The notes beneath the pieces were generated by a model that worked only from the letters and a program-made list of their open reading frames with translations, was not told the DNA's origin and searched no databases. 64,000 nt of DNA from Seiridium cupressi (lineage: Eukaryota; Ascomycota; Sordariomycetes; Amphisphaeriales; Sporocadaceae), in assembly GCA_036674765.1 (NCBI GenBank), contig JARVKI010000002.1:248001-312000 (forward strand), written 5' to 3'. Positions 19,918-30,617 of the stretch are shown here, piece by piece; position 1 is the first letter of the stretch; each line of letters begins with the position of its first letter. The position numbers and the translations under genes were made by a program.

Positions 19918-22807
19918 ACTCGGTCCGCTCAGCTCAAGAGCTGATTGCTTGGAACCCAAGGCCAAACTCACGAAGTACAAGTCGAGCTCGCGAGATCAGA
20001 AGAGGGGTGTGACAGCTGAGTCGACACTTGAGTAGGCTCTAGTACATCTATATCGTAGCATATGGTACGGCACATTATGACGTGCATGCAGCATGGATGT
20101 AGAACGTGTGGCTAGTGAGATATCCAACCCCCATGTCAGTATGCCTGGACCTCAACGTAGAGGGAGATCTAGGACATGATCGGCATCCGAGAGTCCAGAC
20201 ACCAGGGTACGATAGTTTGCGGACAAATTGAATTGATAGAACTCAAGAATCGTTTCGTGTGGCAGCTATGCAAGGATACAGAACATCGATCTGGGTCCTG
20301 TATGGAAAACGGCGTCTTGGCGGCATGTTGTTGGGGTGGCGGGCGGATAAGATATGCCGTGACGGACTAAATTCTGTGTAACATCGGACGGGATGATACA
20401 TGAGATCTCCTTGAGCGAGGCGAGTCTCTCATGGTAACCTCGCTAAGCTTCTATTGTGCATTCATACACCCATGAAACGTGTAATGGTATAGTAGCGTTG
20501 ATCAAGCTTTTACAACTGATCGCAACGTTGATCTAACCTTCTATCCAGCTGGACTATGAGTAGAGCTCCTCAAAACATGACCTGCTGGGCAGTGCGACCG
20601 TTCTGTTTCTTGTAACTTCAAGCAAGGTGCTCATAAGCGTGCTCTTCTTCACAGGCTTCAGTCTCTCAGAAGTGATGTGGGGGAGGGGGACTCGACGCCT
20701 TCGATCAATATCACGGCGAGAGGCCGCGAAAGACCAATTGAGACTAAGATGTACCTATGCGCTGTAGATCACCGTTGGCAGCGAACGGGGTCCCGAGCAG
20801 CATAGGGGTCAGTGCGTACATGGTACCCCTGGACGTCGCCTATAGAAGGTTAATCCTCCGCGTTGCGACGTCTCTGGCAAGAACAACGCCGAGTAAGTGG
20901 ACAAATCAGCACGGATGGCTAGGTATCTCTGTTTCTGATCAGAGTTGTCACCTGAGCGCATTTCGAAACGCATCCAGGCTACCAAAACCTCAGATGCCAC
21001 CACCCTCACTCACACCAGCAAATAACGTTGGCCACCACGGATCACAATGCCGAGAACAATGATTTCTGGCGGAAGCGGGAAAGAGTCGCCCAACATCTCA
21101 CACATATCTTGACCACCGAAACGCTCCCTGCCCATGAAGTGTACAGCATCATCCGCAACTCCGACCATCCTCAGAGCCAGTGGAGCTCAGTACCAAGCCC
21201 ATCGCGTAGTCTATGGAGGACGCAACTACTTCCGAAGCAGTCGTCTGTCGTCTGAGCTGCATGCGCTGGGGGCCCTAGTGGCGACGAGCGCACAGTCGCC
21301 GTAGATCATGACGGTGCAATCGAGACGATGGATGCCTGCACGGAAGCTGAGGTGAAGCGCTTTCTTACCGCGAGCCCTCTGACAGCTCACGCCCGATTGC
21401 TATGGCGAGGGAACTATAGGGCGAGCTTTCAGGATATAGGACGTCATCCGACTTTTATTACTATACTAGCTTGTCGGGAGTAGGCACATAGACACTAAGT
21501 GTCAAAGTCAAATAGCATATGTAACACTAATACTGACCTGTGCAAAGTTGCCCAGATTCTTCTCCACCTTCTATACATCCCATCCACAGTTCTACCATCA
21601 ATTCCAGAGAACTCTGAAGCCGGAAAGCAAGGGGTCCGCGAGGGACCGAGCACCGTAGGATCCCAAAGAGTGGAACAGAGCACTCAGCTTCTCTAATTAC
21701 AGCGCGCATTCCTGCGTGAGTCTGTAATCACTATGACCACAAGATCGCACGGGACTCCGACGGCCGAGTGCGAACTCAGTACATAGCAATGCTGAAAGTC
21801 AGGCGGATAAATGCTCCGATAACCTGGTTCGTACTTGCATGTGGCCAGCAGTCCGGGGTGTCGGCAGACAAGGGTAACTTCGGCGGGGCCGAGAAGCAGG
21901 ACGCAGAACCGTTATGCGCTGATCTTGTCAAAGCACAAGCGAATGAAAACCTGTCGGCTGTTACTGGTCCACCAAGTTTGAACCGACCGCGAATGTTTTG
22001 GGCTACAGTGGCTGTGGCTAGAGCACGGCCGCCTTATGCTCCTCAGGGATACATCCCTTATAATGCGGGTATGTCTGGTCTCGCCGAATATACCCAAGCT
22101 GAACATACGCCAGACCAACAGGCAATACTCTAAAGGCAGTACGGCGCAAGTATATCTGATTAGCATTGTCGGACATTGTTGTGTTGCCGGGTTCATTGCG
22201 CGATGTCTAATAATCCTCTCGACGCTGCTTACATTCATGGCTTTGGATATCAACATCGCATTAGGTCCTGAGGCAATCAACGAAGCTTTCTTCGTACATC
22301 GACCATGCGTAGTAATTAATAGGGCGAGTTCAGGTCAAGTAAGCAATTCGTCTACTGCTACAGTAGCACTATAACCACGTGTGAGCGGATGCGTGATACC
22401 TTCCTAACCTAGATCGTCGACGTAACACCACAACGCCAGACCACGTGACTTACAAGACCACGGGTTCGTTGCATGTGCCACGAAAATAGTCTCACAGCTG
22501 TTCGACGGACTTGATCACTGAGTGACATCGAAATCACTCAAGGCTCGCACGAAATGACGAGAAGTAGGACGAATCTGTCACTCGTCGTGCGCAGGAGGTA
22601 TTTGCATGTCTTAAACAGTGCTAATGACAAAGATGGGATATTGCTTAATCCTTCACTATGCGGTCCCAAATGGAAGGTAGCACCACCATTGGATCCTCAA
22701 AATCTCGGCATGCCGCTATGTCGATGTATAAGCTCGAAGGAAGTCCACATTACTGAAAGTCGTCCTAAAGCGCTCGAGTCAACGCATTCCCGGTCTAGGT
22801 GGTCAAA
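19918..22807. other. Gene-poor 2.9 kb region
   Basis: This is a long stretch between the divergent receptor (minus) and GMC (plus) genes. It contains many short ORFs without family features. The only one that drew attention is listed separately (21028-21486). It could include regulatory DNA or old degraded genes. Confidence 0.45.
21028..21486 (+). other. Unassigned ORF interrupted by one stop
   Basis: One frame runs from ATG at 21028 to TAG at 21484-21486 with a single TGA at 21253-21255. The two halves (starting MATTDHNAENNDFWRKRERV, and ending GRHPTFITILACRE) have mixed, protein-like composition. I recognise no family. The TGA could be a mutation, lie in an intron, or mean that the ORF is chance. 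Low confidence that it is a gene. Confidence 0.2.
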
Positions 22808-24748
22808 ATGCTGAGTATACGTTGTATAGCTGGGTTTCTGGCCATAATAGGGCTGAGCGGTGCCGTCGCACAGAGCGACTACGATTATGTCGTTGTAGGC
22901 TCTGGCCCAGGCGGAGGACCCCTTGCGGCACGCCTCGCTATAGCAGGGAAGCGCGTCCTGCTTCTCGAGGCCGGCTCTGATCCAGGCAACATTACGGACT
23001 ACCAAGTTCCCGCACTCAACTTACAATCCACAGAGAACGAGAAGATGCGCTGGGACTATTATGTCAACCACTACTCGGACCTCGAAACGCAGGCCAAGGA
23101 CTCCAAGATGACGTATCGTCTGTCGTCAGGAGAGCTGTACTCGGGTCTCTCACCACCCACCGGTGCCGAGCCTTTGGGCATTCTGTACCCCCGTGCCGGC
23201 ACACTGGGAGGATGTGGTTCACACAATGCGCTGATCACGATATATCCTCACGCAAGCGACTGGACCTACATCCAAAGCATAACTGGAGATGATTCCTGGA
23301 GCCCGGGCAATATGCGCAAGTATTTCCAGCGTCTCGAGAATGCCGAGTATCTGCCAAACGGCGTAGTGGGACATGGGTTCTCAGGCTGGCTGACTACCAC
23401 CGTCACATATCTGGGATTTGCGCTACAGGACCTTAAATTGCTGAGCATTATCGTTTCTGCTGCGATCGCGCTGGGCGAGGACCTGGGCGGAGTCATATTG
23501 ACGACTATCGAGGGCTTGTTGCAGGTTTTGGCTTTGGACATAAACGCCGACTTTTCTGGACGGGATGAGCAAGAAGGACTATACCAAGTACCCATCGCGG
23601 TCAATCAAGGCGTCAGGAATGGGCCAAGGGAGTTTGTTCTGGATACGGCCAATGCGAAATTGAGCAACGGAGAGAGGAAATATCAACTGAATGTCCAACT
23701 CAACACACTAGTCACCAAGATTAGATTCGACATGACTGGCGCGAGCCCGAAAGCCATCGGCGTTGACTACGTTCAGGGGCAGAGCTTGCACAGAGCTGAT
23801 CCTCGGTCGGGGAACACTGGGCCAGGTACATCTGGTAGCGTAAACGCGACCGCTGAAGTCATCCTGTCGGCAGGTACTTTCGAGTCTCCGAAGCTCCTGA
23901 AGTTGAGTGGTATCGGCCCTACGGATGAGCTGGAGTCGTTCAATATCCCTGTCGTGGTCGATCTTCCTGGGGTGGGTACAAACATGCAAGACCGCTACGA
24001 GACTTCTGTGATCGGCGACTCCGCCATGGACTTCGACATTACAGCAGACTGCACATTCCTGCGAACTGCCGATGACGCGTGCCTAACAAACTGGGAGGCT
24101 GGAGATTCGAATGACGACAGAGGCATCTACGCCAGCAATGGTCTTTCTGTTGGCATCGTGAAGAAGACCTCTGTGGCAGAAGGGGATCCGGATCTCTTCA
24201 TCACCGGTGCGCCAGCCTATTTCCCGGGGTATTACCCAGGTTATGGTCGCAACGCTACCCTCGACACCAAACACTGGTCTTGGGTTACGTTGAAGGCACA
24301 CTCACGCAACGCAGCCGGCACTGTCAAGTTGGCTTCTACCGATCCTCGAGACTTGCCGCTCATTGAATTCAACTCATTCAATGGCGCAGACGGAGCCAAG
24401 GACATTCAGGCCGTTGTGGAGGGTATGCAGCTCTCGCGCAAGATGTTCAACAACGTGATACCGCTGAAAGGTGGGTTCACGGAAGTGTGGCCAGGAACTG
24501 GTGTCACAGACGAGGACCTGCCCGACTTTGTTCGGAATGAGGCATGGGGACATCATGCGAGCTGCACGAATCCGATCGGACCAGATAGCGATCCCATAGC
24601 GGTTCTGAACTCGGACTTCACGGTCAAGGGAACTCAGGGATTGCGGGTGGTTGATGCTTCAGTGTTCCCCAAAATTCCCGGGTTTTACATAGCTGCTCCG
24701 ATTTATATGATTAGCGAGAAGGCTGCCGATGTGATCCTCGGACAGTAG
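22808..24748 (+). CDS. Secreted GMC-family FAD oxidoreductase
   Basis: A single exon codes for 646 aa from the first real ATG (22808), with a signal peptide MLSIRCIAGFLAIIGLSGAVA. The FAD-binding motif is YVVVGSGPGGGPLAARLA, ending in VLLLEAGSD. The GMC signature region RAGTLGGCGSHNALI and the second signature ILSAGTFESPKLLKLSGIGP are both present. Near the C-terminus, WGHHASCTNPIGPDSDPIAV carries the conserved active-site His, followed by GLRVVDASVFPKIPG and an FAD-contacting IYMISEKAADVIL. Relatives include aryl-alcohol oxidases, glucose oxidases and secondary-metabolite oxidases. Secretion suggests roles in H2O2 supply, lignocellulose attack or late tailoring of a metabolite. Substrate class cannot be decided. 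The gene converges on MED4. Confidence 0.9.
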   Translation: MLSIRCIAGFLAIIGLSGAVAQSDYDYVVVGSGPGGGPLAARLAIAGKRVLLLEAGSDPGNITDYQVPALNLQSTENEKMRWDYYVNHYSDLETQAKDSKMTYRLSSGELYSGLSPPTGAEPLGILYPRAGTLGGCGSHNALITIYPHASDWTYIQSITGDDSWSPGNMRKYFQRLENAEYLPNGVVGHGFSGWLTTTVTYLGFALQDLKLLSIIVSAAIALGEDLGGVILTTIEGLLQVLALDINADFSGRDEQEGLYQVPIAVNQGVRNGPREFVLDTANAKLSNGERKYQLNVQLNTLVTKIRFDMTGASPKAIGVDYVQGQSLHRADPRSGNTGPGTSGSVNATAEVILSAGTFESPKLLKLSGIGPTDELESFNIPVVVDLPGVGTNMQDRYETSVIGDSAMDFDITADCTFLRTADDACLTNWEAGDSNDDRGIYASNGLSVGIVKKTSVAEGDPDLFITGAPAYFPGYYPGYGRNATLDTKHWSWVTLKAHSRNAAGTVKLASTDPRDLPLIEFNSFNGADGAKDIQAVVEGMQLSRKMFNNVIPLKGGFTEVWPGTGVTDEDLPDFVRNEAWGHHASCTNPIGPDSDPIAVLNSDFTVKGTQGLRVVDASVFPKIPGFYIAAPIYMISEKAADVILGQ

Positions 24749-25017
24749 GTAGCACATCCAAGTAGTGCGTAATACATTGCTCAAGCCATGTTTCGTTGCA
24801 CTTGAAGTCGAATCCTTGACGCAGGTGATCCACATAAGCACTTTCACCACGGCACGCCACATGATTGTAACGCGAGAAAACTGCTCGTATCAATGCATCA
24901 CTTAAGACAAGTAGCCTGATAGGGACTGATTCCTGTCCCAGCAATGCAAAGCGTTATCCAAATAAATCTGTTCGTTCCGCTCTTCCGCGTGCAGCTCCTC
25001 CGGCGGGACACCAGACT

Positions 25018-26013
25018 CTAGTCGTCACTATCGTCATCATCGTCGTCCCCTCCCATAAACTGGAACTGTTTCTGCTGTTGCGGCGGTGACGTGCTTGGAC
25101 CTGCTCCGGGTGCAGCTGTGCCCGCTTGCGTGACGCTCGCACGCCTGAAACTCTCCTCCCTAGCCTTTTCCTCCTCGATCCTGGCCCGCTCTCTCTGCTC
25201 TCGGTATCTGCGTTCGTTCTCCTCCCTTTCTAGCCTCTCCTTCTCCTCGCGCTCTTTGGCCTCCTCTTCTTCTTGTTTCTTGCGCGCCTCCTCTGCCGAG
25301 GGATCATACCCTTGCGGGTTGATACCCTTGTCTGTCAGGTACTGTATATTCGCAAGAGCGCCTTGACGTAAGAGATCCTCAGTTGGCCATGGAATGAAAT
25401 CGGTATTTGCGAGTGGGTTGATATGTGCTTGTAGACCCTCGGGAAGCGTCGTGTTGGTCTGCTGGCTTGAAGGCTCGCCATTCATCACAGGCGTGTTCGC
25501 GGCAGGTCCGTTTAGTTGCGCGGGCGTCCCAACACCATTAGGTGTGCCTGCCACTGGAGTAGCTACAGCTGGAGTCTCAGCGCCGCTGTCTGGTTTGGCA
25601 GTAGAGTCGGCGGCGCTGGCTTGAGCGTTGGCGAGGACATTGGCGTTCGGCAGAGTTGTTTTGGATATTCGGCGGGCATAGGCAAGCAGCTCGGCATAAT
25701 TGATTGGGTAGCTGGGGCCGGTTGGGAAGCTGGTCGCCGGAGTGTTGACCAGCTCTTTTCGAGCTTGCGCAAGTTGCGTAAGGATATCCTTGATCTGGTT
25801 GTCGAGTCCGGTCGTAATATTTTGCAGGTGCTGTATTCGCGCGTAGTTCTGCTGGTGGATCTTGAGCTGGTCCAAACCCTTGGAGAGCTCCTGATCGGCA
25901 GTGACGAGCTCGTTCCCTTGAGCGATGGTAGGATTGTATCGTGAAACCGAGTCTATTAGAGTAGCCAATGCCTTTTCAACGCGCTCGAAGCGCGCCGTCA
26001 TTTGAGCGTCCAT
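25018..26013 (-). CDS. MED4: Mediator complex subunit 4
   Basis: A single exon codes for 331 aa. The reading frame stays open further upstream, but the start at MDAQMTARFERVEKALATLI is chosen because that is where Med4 homology begins and the upstream part is not family-like. The N-terminal half is predicted coiled coil (LDQLKIHQQNYARIQHLQNI; LDNQIKDILTQLAQARKELV). Then comes the Med4 core with YPINYAELLAYARRISKTT and a later block INPLANTDFIPWPTEDLLRQG. The C-terminus is a charged helix rich in EE, ER and RE units followed by an acidic end (GGDDDDDDSDD). MED4 sits in the Mediator middle module and helps link activators to RNA polymerase II in the nucleus. Confidence 0.9.
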   Translation of the reverse strand: MDAQMTARFERVEKALATLIDSVSRYNPTIAQGNELVTADQELSKGLDQLKIHQQNYARIQHLQNITTGLDNQIKDILTQLAQARKELVNTPATSFPTGPSYPINYAELLAYARRISKTTLPNANVLANAQASAADSTAKPDSGAETPAVATPVAGTPNGVGTPAQLNGPAANTPVMNGEPSSQQTNTTLPEGLQAHINPLANTDFIPWPTEDLLRQGALANIQYLTDKGINPQGYDPSAEEARKKQEEEEAKEREEKERLEREENERRYREQRERARIEEEKAREESFRRASVTQAGTAAPGAGPSTSPPQQQKQFQFMGGDDDDDDSDD

Positions 26014-27511
26014 GTCGATACTGCATAAAAGGCGTGTTGAGGGCGTTCTGAGTGGTGTCGCAAAGAATGTAAGTTTTGATCGGGCATGTGAATACGTAAA
26101 GATGGCAGCTCCCGCGGAAACGAAGCAGGCTAACCAGGTCCAGGGAAGCTGCAGCTGAAATATGGCGCCCGGCGCCCGATCTTGGCGGAAAGTCCCACGC
26201 CCCGCTGGGTCGCCCCACGGCAGGCAGCTTCGGGCCAATACATATACAACAGCGTACTGGCATTCCATTGTATTGAATATGATTTTCATCCGTCTCGTGA
26301 AGGGACGTTCCTCAGAGTTTACCCGTCATTTGCTAGTTCATTCTTCATCTAGGTGCAGATCGTGCCTCCCGTCGATTTGGAATATACGACAGGCAAAAGT
26401 GCAAGAAGTCCATATCAGATAGGTGTGATTCACTAGGTATTCAAGGCCAGACCTTTGGCATGCTGCCTGAGCTACGCCAATCTCCGAGATTGATTGAGTT
26501 TTATGATGCGTTCAAGTTAGCGGCGAAGTGCCTACCATTCTCAAGGATAGTATCAGGACGAAACTGGGTTGCATGTTGGTAGTTGTCTACAAAGCTGTCA
26601 CATCAATAAGAGCAATCCACATCCGCATATCAATATCGCAATAACAGTTTGACGAGGCATGAACATATTTATGTGCGTATTCTTTCGCAGTAATTATTTC
26701 TACCGGAACTTGCTTTTCACATATTAAACCATGACATCTATGATTTCAACCTGGAAAGTCTGCTGGACACGCAGTCTGAAATGGCGAGTTTCTCCTATCC
26801 TTGCATTTAGAAGTCGTCCTCACAACAAGGAATGCCGTGCATGGCTTATTCAAAATGGCGACTGAGCTCGACATCGAACCCCAGATGGATGCCAAACACA
26901 TGTACCCACCACTGCTCTCCTCCTTGGCATCGACTCCCTGGCCCATTTGCTAGATCTTTCCCTATGGTTGCCATGTAGGCCAACCGCTCTTCCTGGCTCG
27001 TGGGTTATATCTCAGCAGCCTCTACAAGAAGAGGTGCAGACAGATGACCTTGAGTGCTGTTATTCATCGCCTCAAGATATTGAAAGTGCTTAATTTGGCT
27101 GCAAACCAACGAGAGAACATGCCAGCTCTGGAGCTGCGAGCAGTTGAGGTCACTAGGAGTAATGTATAGCTGAAATAGGGAATTGTCAGGTTTCCGCTCC
27201 GGAAATGAATCAAGATTACATGAGCACATACATATAGCCATGGCCAGGCAGGTTCCCCTTTGTCGTTGTGTCGCAGGGCGCTCTGGCGCCAAATTTCCGC
27301 TCTTCGCAATAACGATTCTTCCCCCCTAGCTTTTTACACGCCTAACTTTATATTTAAATTCCATACTATTACAACCCATCAAAAAAAAAAAAAAAAAAAA
27401 AAAAAAAACGAGTATCTTTCCAATCCTATTGCAGACACTTCTGGCCTTGTGACGGCTTGCTATCATAACTAGTTAAAGTTGTCTGATATATGGCGTCAAT
27501 TGTCACACATA
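26014..27511. other. Intergenic region with poly(A) tract
   Basis: This region lies upstream of MED4 (minus). The frame immediately before MED4 is open up to 26289 but has no conserved content, so it is treated as leader. I see nothing else apart from the A28 tract listed separately. Confidence 0.5.
27381..27408 (+). repeat. Poly(A) tract, 28 nt
   Basis: An uninterrupted run of 28 A follows an AT-rich stretch (27330-27380). It could be a slippage-prone microsatellite or the tail of a retroposed sequence. No recognisable retroelement is seen upstream. Confidence 0.85.
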
Positions 27512-28010
27512 TCAATCCTTATCTTTACGGATAGGGTCTTTCCCGTGCTTGGTTTGATCTTGAAATATGACAGAACCTGTGTCCCCTTCGAGGGCATTGT
27601 ATATGAGCTGCAGGAAGATACGATTCCCTAGAAGGAAACATCCTAGAGCAATGGCGAGGGATGTAGGATAAGCAACATAATAGAACCGCTGGATGCCCAA
27701 AGGAGCTGCGACGCCGAGCTGGTCCAAAACCCCATAAAAGTTAGGCGCAATAGCAATGAGGTAGACAGAAAATGCCCTCAGATTCCAGCCATGGTAGAAG
27801 TGTAACTACTCTCAGCATGGCGGGAATACAAAGCCGGAATATCTAGATGACCTTTTCGAAGGATATAATGATCGCAAACCAGAATACCGGTTATAGCAGA
27901 TAGGAAGATCTGGTAAGACGAGAGGAAGTTGATGAATACCGCGGCGGATGATAAAAGATAGGAGAGATGGAGCGCCGCATCCTGTGGTGCAAGTGGGAAA
28001 ACGTGCGCGA
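27512..28010 (-). pseudogene. NCS1-type permease (uracil/uridine/allantoin class) C-terminal relic
   Basis: On the minus strand, LLSSAAVFINFLSSYQIFLS, AITGILVCDHYILRKGHLDI, PALYSRH, then in another frame WNLRAFSVYLIAIAPNFYGV, LDQLGVAAPLGIQRFYYVAY match the last helices of fungal NCS1 nucleobase/nucleoside permeases. The two parts are joined across a frameshift near 27780. The first eight or so helices are missing: upstream of about 28010 the frame loses family similarity. It must therefore be non-functional. Intact relatives import uracil, uridine or allantoin through the plasma membrane. Confidence 0.72.
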
Positions 28011-28918
28011 ATGGTCTGTTGATAGGCTGCCAAGATTCATGTATCGTCACGGCTGCTCAATTCTTACCTTACACACCAGGGCAGGAAACATGAAATCTGT
28101 CAGGGTCCTGCATTCCAGAATTAATATCCACCTTGCAACTATTAAATCAGTTCCTAGTCAGTGATGATGGTCAAATCCGACGATTCATGCTATATTAATT
28201 CCGAAAAGGTAGAATAACCTAGAAGAGCAAGACAGCCGTAATGTCAAAGGACCGTGACAACTGTCATCGATTCAGCTATGAAGACTTGGGGAGCGGAATG
28301 AAGAATATAGTAGCCGGAGTGGGCTAAATGATACTGAAGCTGAGTCCAGGTACTCACGTGGTCCGTGGAGCGTCACGAATGAAAGCAGTCGTCCTCAGTC
28401 GTCCTCGGTCTCGCTTGAATAGCCACACGCACGTTTGCTACCTGAGAGTTCCCTGTGACAGGCATATAAATTGGTCTTCCTTATGTAATTCTGATCAGGT
28501 GATACCGCGCCAGCTCATGCATCTACCACTTGTCCGTCCTTTGTCTTCGGCCGTTATCTGTATGCTTGTAGGCTACATGTTGGAGCCCCACAAACCCGCT
28601 CGCTTGTCCCCGCGGGACATAGCGGATCTCCCACGGAGTCCATCGCTAGTGCCAGATGCTGACACCATGATGGCAATGAAATGAAGCTTCTGTAGAGCTT
28701 CGCATCTTATCGTGTAGTCAGCTTATCTCCTAAAGCTTAATGAAGACTCATAGACTAGAGTGACTTGAGCATCGATGAGCATATATATTCTGCCTTCCCT
28801 CTTCCATCTTTAGTCTCCCGTGCCACACCAAATTTGAACCTTTCCGACCTGGTCACCCTCGAATTCTTGCTTTCCAGGACTGAATACATCGACACTATCT
28901 TAGCCATTTCAACACACG
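28011..28918. other. Upstream region of the 2-oxoglutarate oxygenase gene
   Basis: No gene is seen. It separates the permease relic from the first gene of the plus-strand series and holds the oxygenase promoter. Confidence 0.5.
28791..28798 (+). promoter_or_regulatory. TATA-like element of the oxygenase gene
   Basis: ATATATAT lies about 120 nt upstream of the ATG at 28919, with a pyrimidine-rich stretch (ccttccctcttcc) just downstream. Confidence 0.45.
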
Positions 28919-30162
28919 ATGAGTACCATAACTTACACCACCATCGAGTTGTTGACTCCTCAGGGGCCCGAGTTTCGACAAGTCAGCACTGCAGCTCCTC
29001 GTCCGCCAACAGCGGATGAGATGCCTTTAATCGATTTGAGCGCAATCGACGGTGACCTAGAGTCCAGAAAGGCTGTAGCCCTAAAGATAAAAGCAGCAGC
29101 AGAAAATACAGGCTTCTTCTATATTCACAACCATGGAATTCCTGAGCAATTGATTCACGGTACTCTGGAGCAAATGAAACAATTCTTCAGTCAGCCGTTG
29201 AGCGAGAAAGAAAAAGCCTCGTTTCAGGTTGCGGGCCATTCAAGCGGGTACCACGGACTGAAGAGTGGCCAGATCAACAAGACCGAATCCAGAGGTAAAA
29301 ACTATTCTCATATTTTCCTCGTGTCAGAAGCTATGCAACGACTCGTTCCATCTTTGACTGTGGATCAATGTTTTACGAGTGGGTGCTGACATCGATCCAG
29401 ACAATAAGGAGACTTTCTCAATGCGATACGATGCTAGTATGGACCCGGCTCGCGGAGGTATTCTCGATTCTACCGGGATGCCAGCAATGCCCGATGAATC
29501 TATTTGGGATGGGACACGTCATCTAGAGGGCTTCCGCAGCGTATTGATCGAGTTCTATCAGCGCCGCCTAGCGTTGGCTCGCAAGCTGATTCGTCTATTT
29601 GCTATGGCACTAGATCTACCGGAGAATTTCTTCGATGCAATCACGACTCATCCAGGCGCTGATGCGGTACATATTCACTACCCTGGTGCCCAAGAGACAC
29701 CCGAGTCTTCAAGCCGGGATGGGCAAGATATTGATGTCGGCATTGGATCGCACACAGACATCCAATGCCTCACGCTTCTCTGGCAGGACTTGTCGGGCGG
29801 CTTACAAGTCTTGTCATTAGCAGGTGATTGGTTGGATGCCAAACCTATCGAAGGGACCCTGGTCGTAAACATTGGCGACTTCTTGCAGCGACTCTCGAAC
29901 AATAGATTCAGATCTACCGTGCATAGAGTGTACAATCGGAAAAAGACGTCTCGATATGCAATGCCCTTTTTCCTCGGCTTCAATCCAGAAGCTGTTTGCG
30001 AGGTGGTCCCGACCTGTGTGGATGAGGATCATCCAGCACTATACGAGCCTATCTCTTGTGGAAAGGTACGTACCTTCAAATCATTGTTGACAACTCACTG
30101 ACAAACGAAACAAGTGGCATCGCGATCGATTGGTCTTGGCACAAACAGGAAAGCTGCCATAA
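28919..30162 (+). CDS. 2-oxoglutarate/Fe(II)-dependent oxygenase, isopenicillin N synthase-like
   Basis: Three exons (28919-29294, 29401-30065, 30115-30162) code for 362 aa. The acceptor at 29400 is chosen because a GTGCTGAC branch point lies just before it and the join ESR-DNKETFSMRYD fits the family. The N-terminal domain (MPLIDLSAIDGD... AAENTGFFYIHNHGI) is the DIOX_N part. The iron ligands are His and Asp in SHTDIQ and His in RSTVHRV, and the 2-oxoglutarate-binding Arg/Ser motif is KTSRYAMPFF. Members oxidise, desaturate or cyclise small molecules, pyrimidines or peptides in the cytosol. It lies next to a Zn2Cys6 regulator on the same strand, which suggests a pathway gene. The substrate is unknown. 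Confidence 0.87.
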
Positions 30163-30617
30163 ATCAATAATTTACTCATGCTTGCGGGGAAGGTGTTAGC
30201 TCGTGAAATATAATCAAAAAGCTAGACCAATTCACTTAATTGAAGACAATGAGGAAATGATTCCCCAAGTTTCATCTCTATGCTCAGGCTAGAGTAGATA
30301 CTCTTCCGATTCATTCAAGGCACACGCGCCCTTTGGGTGAATTGTGGCGTAACAAATTACATCTACGCAGCACCAATAATTAGCTGAAGTTACGTTAATT
30401 TTCCAACAAGTGGTGTAAACTCCATTGGAAGCCGACGGAGGTTTTCAGCTGTGATTAATTAGTGAACTACCTAGGGCCATGGCAATCCCCGCTAACGGAA
30501 GCAGTTCCCTTACAGGATCCGCTGAAGTACAAACTCCCCGACAACTCCGCCTAAGTCCACTTCACCTTGGTCCCGTCTCTTCAACAAGAAAGTATCGGAA
30601 CTGATTCGAGTACGGAA
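30163..30617. other. Spacer between oxygenase and regulator genes
   Basis: AT-rich spacer on the 3' side of the oxygenase. The frame of the regulator is open upstream of its ATG, from about 30567, but contains no ATG. No other feature is seen. Confidence 0.5.
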
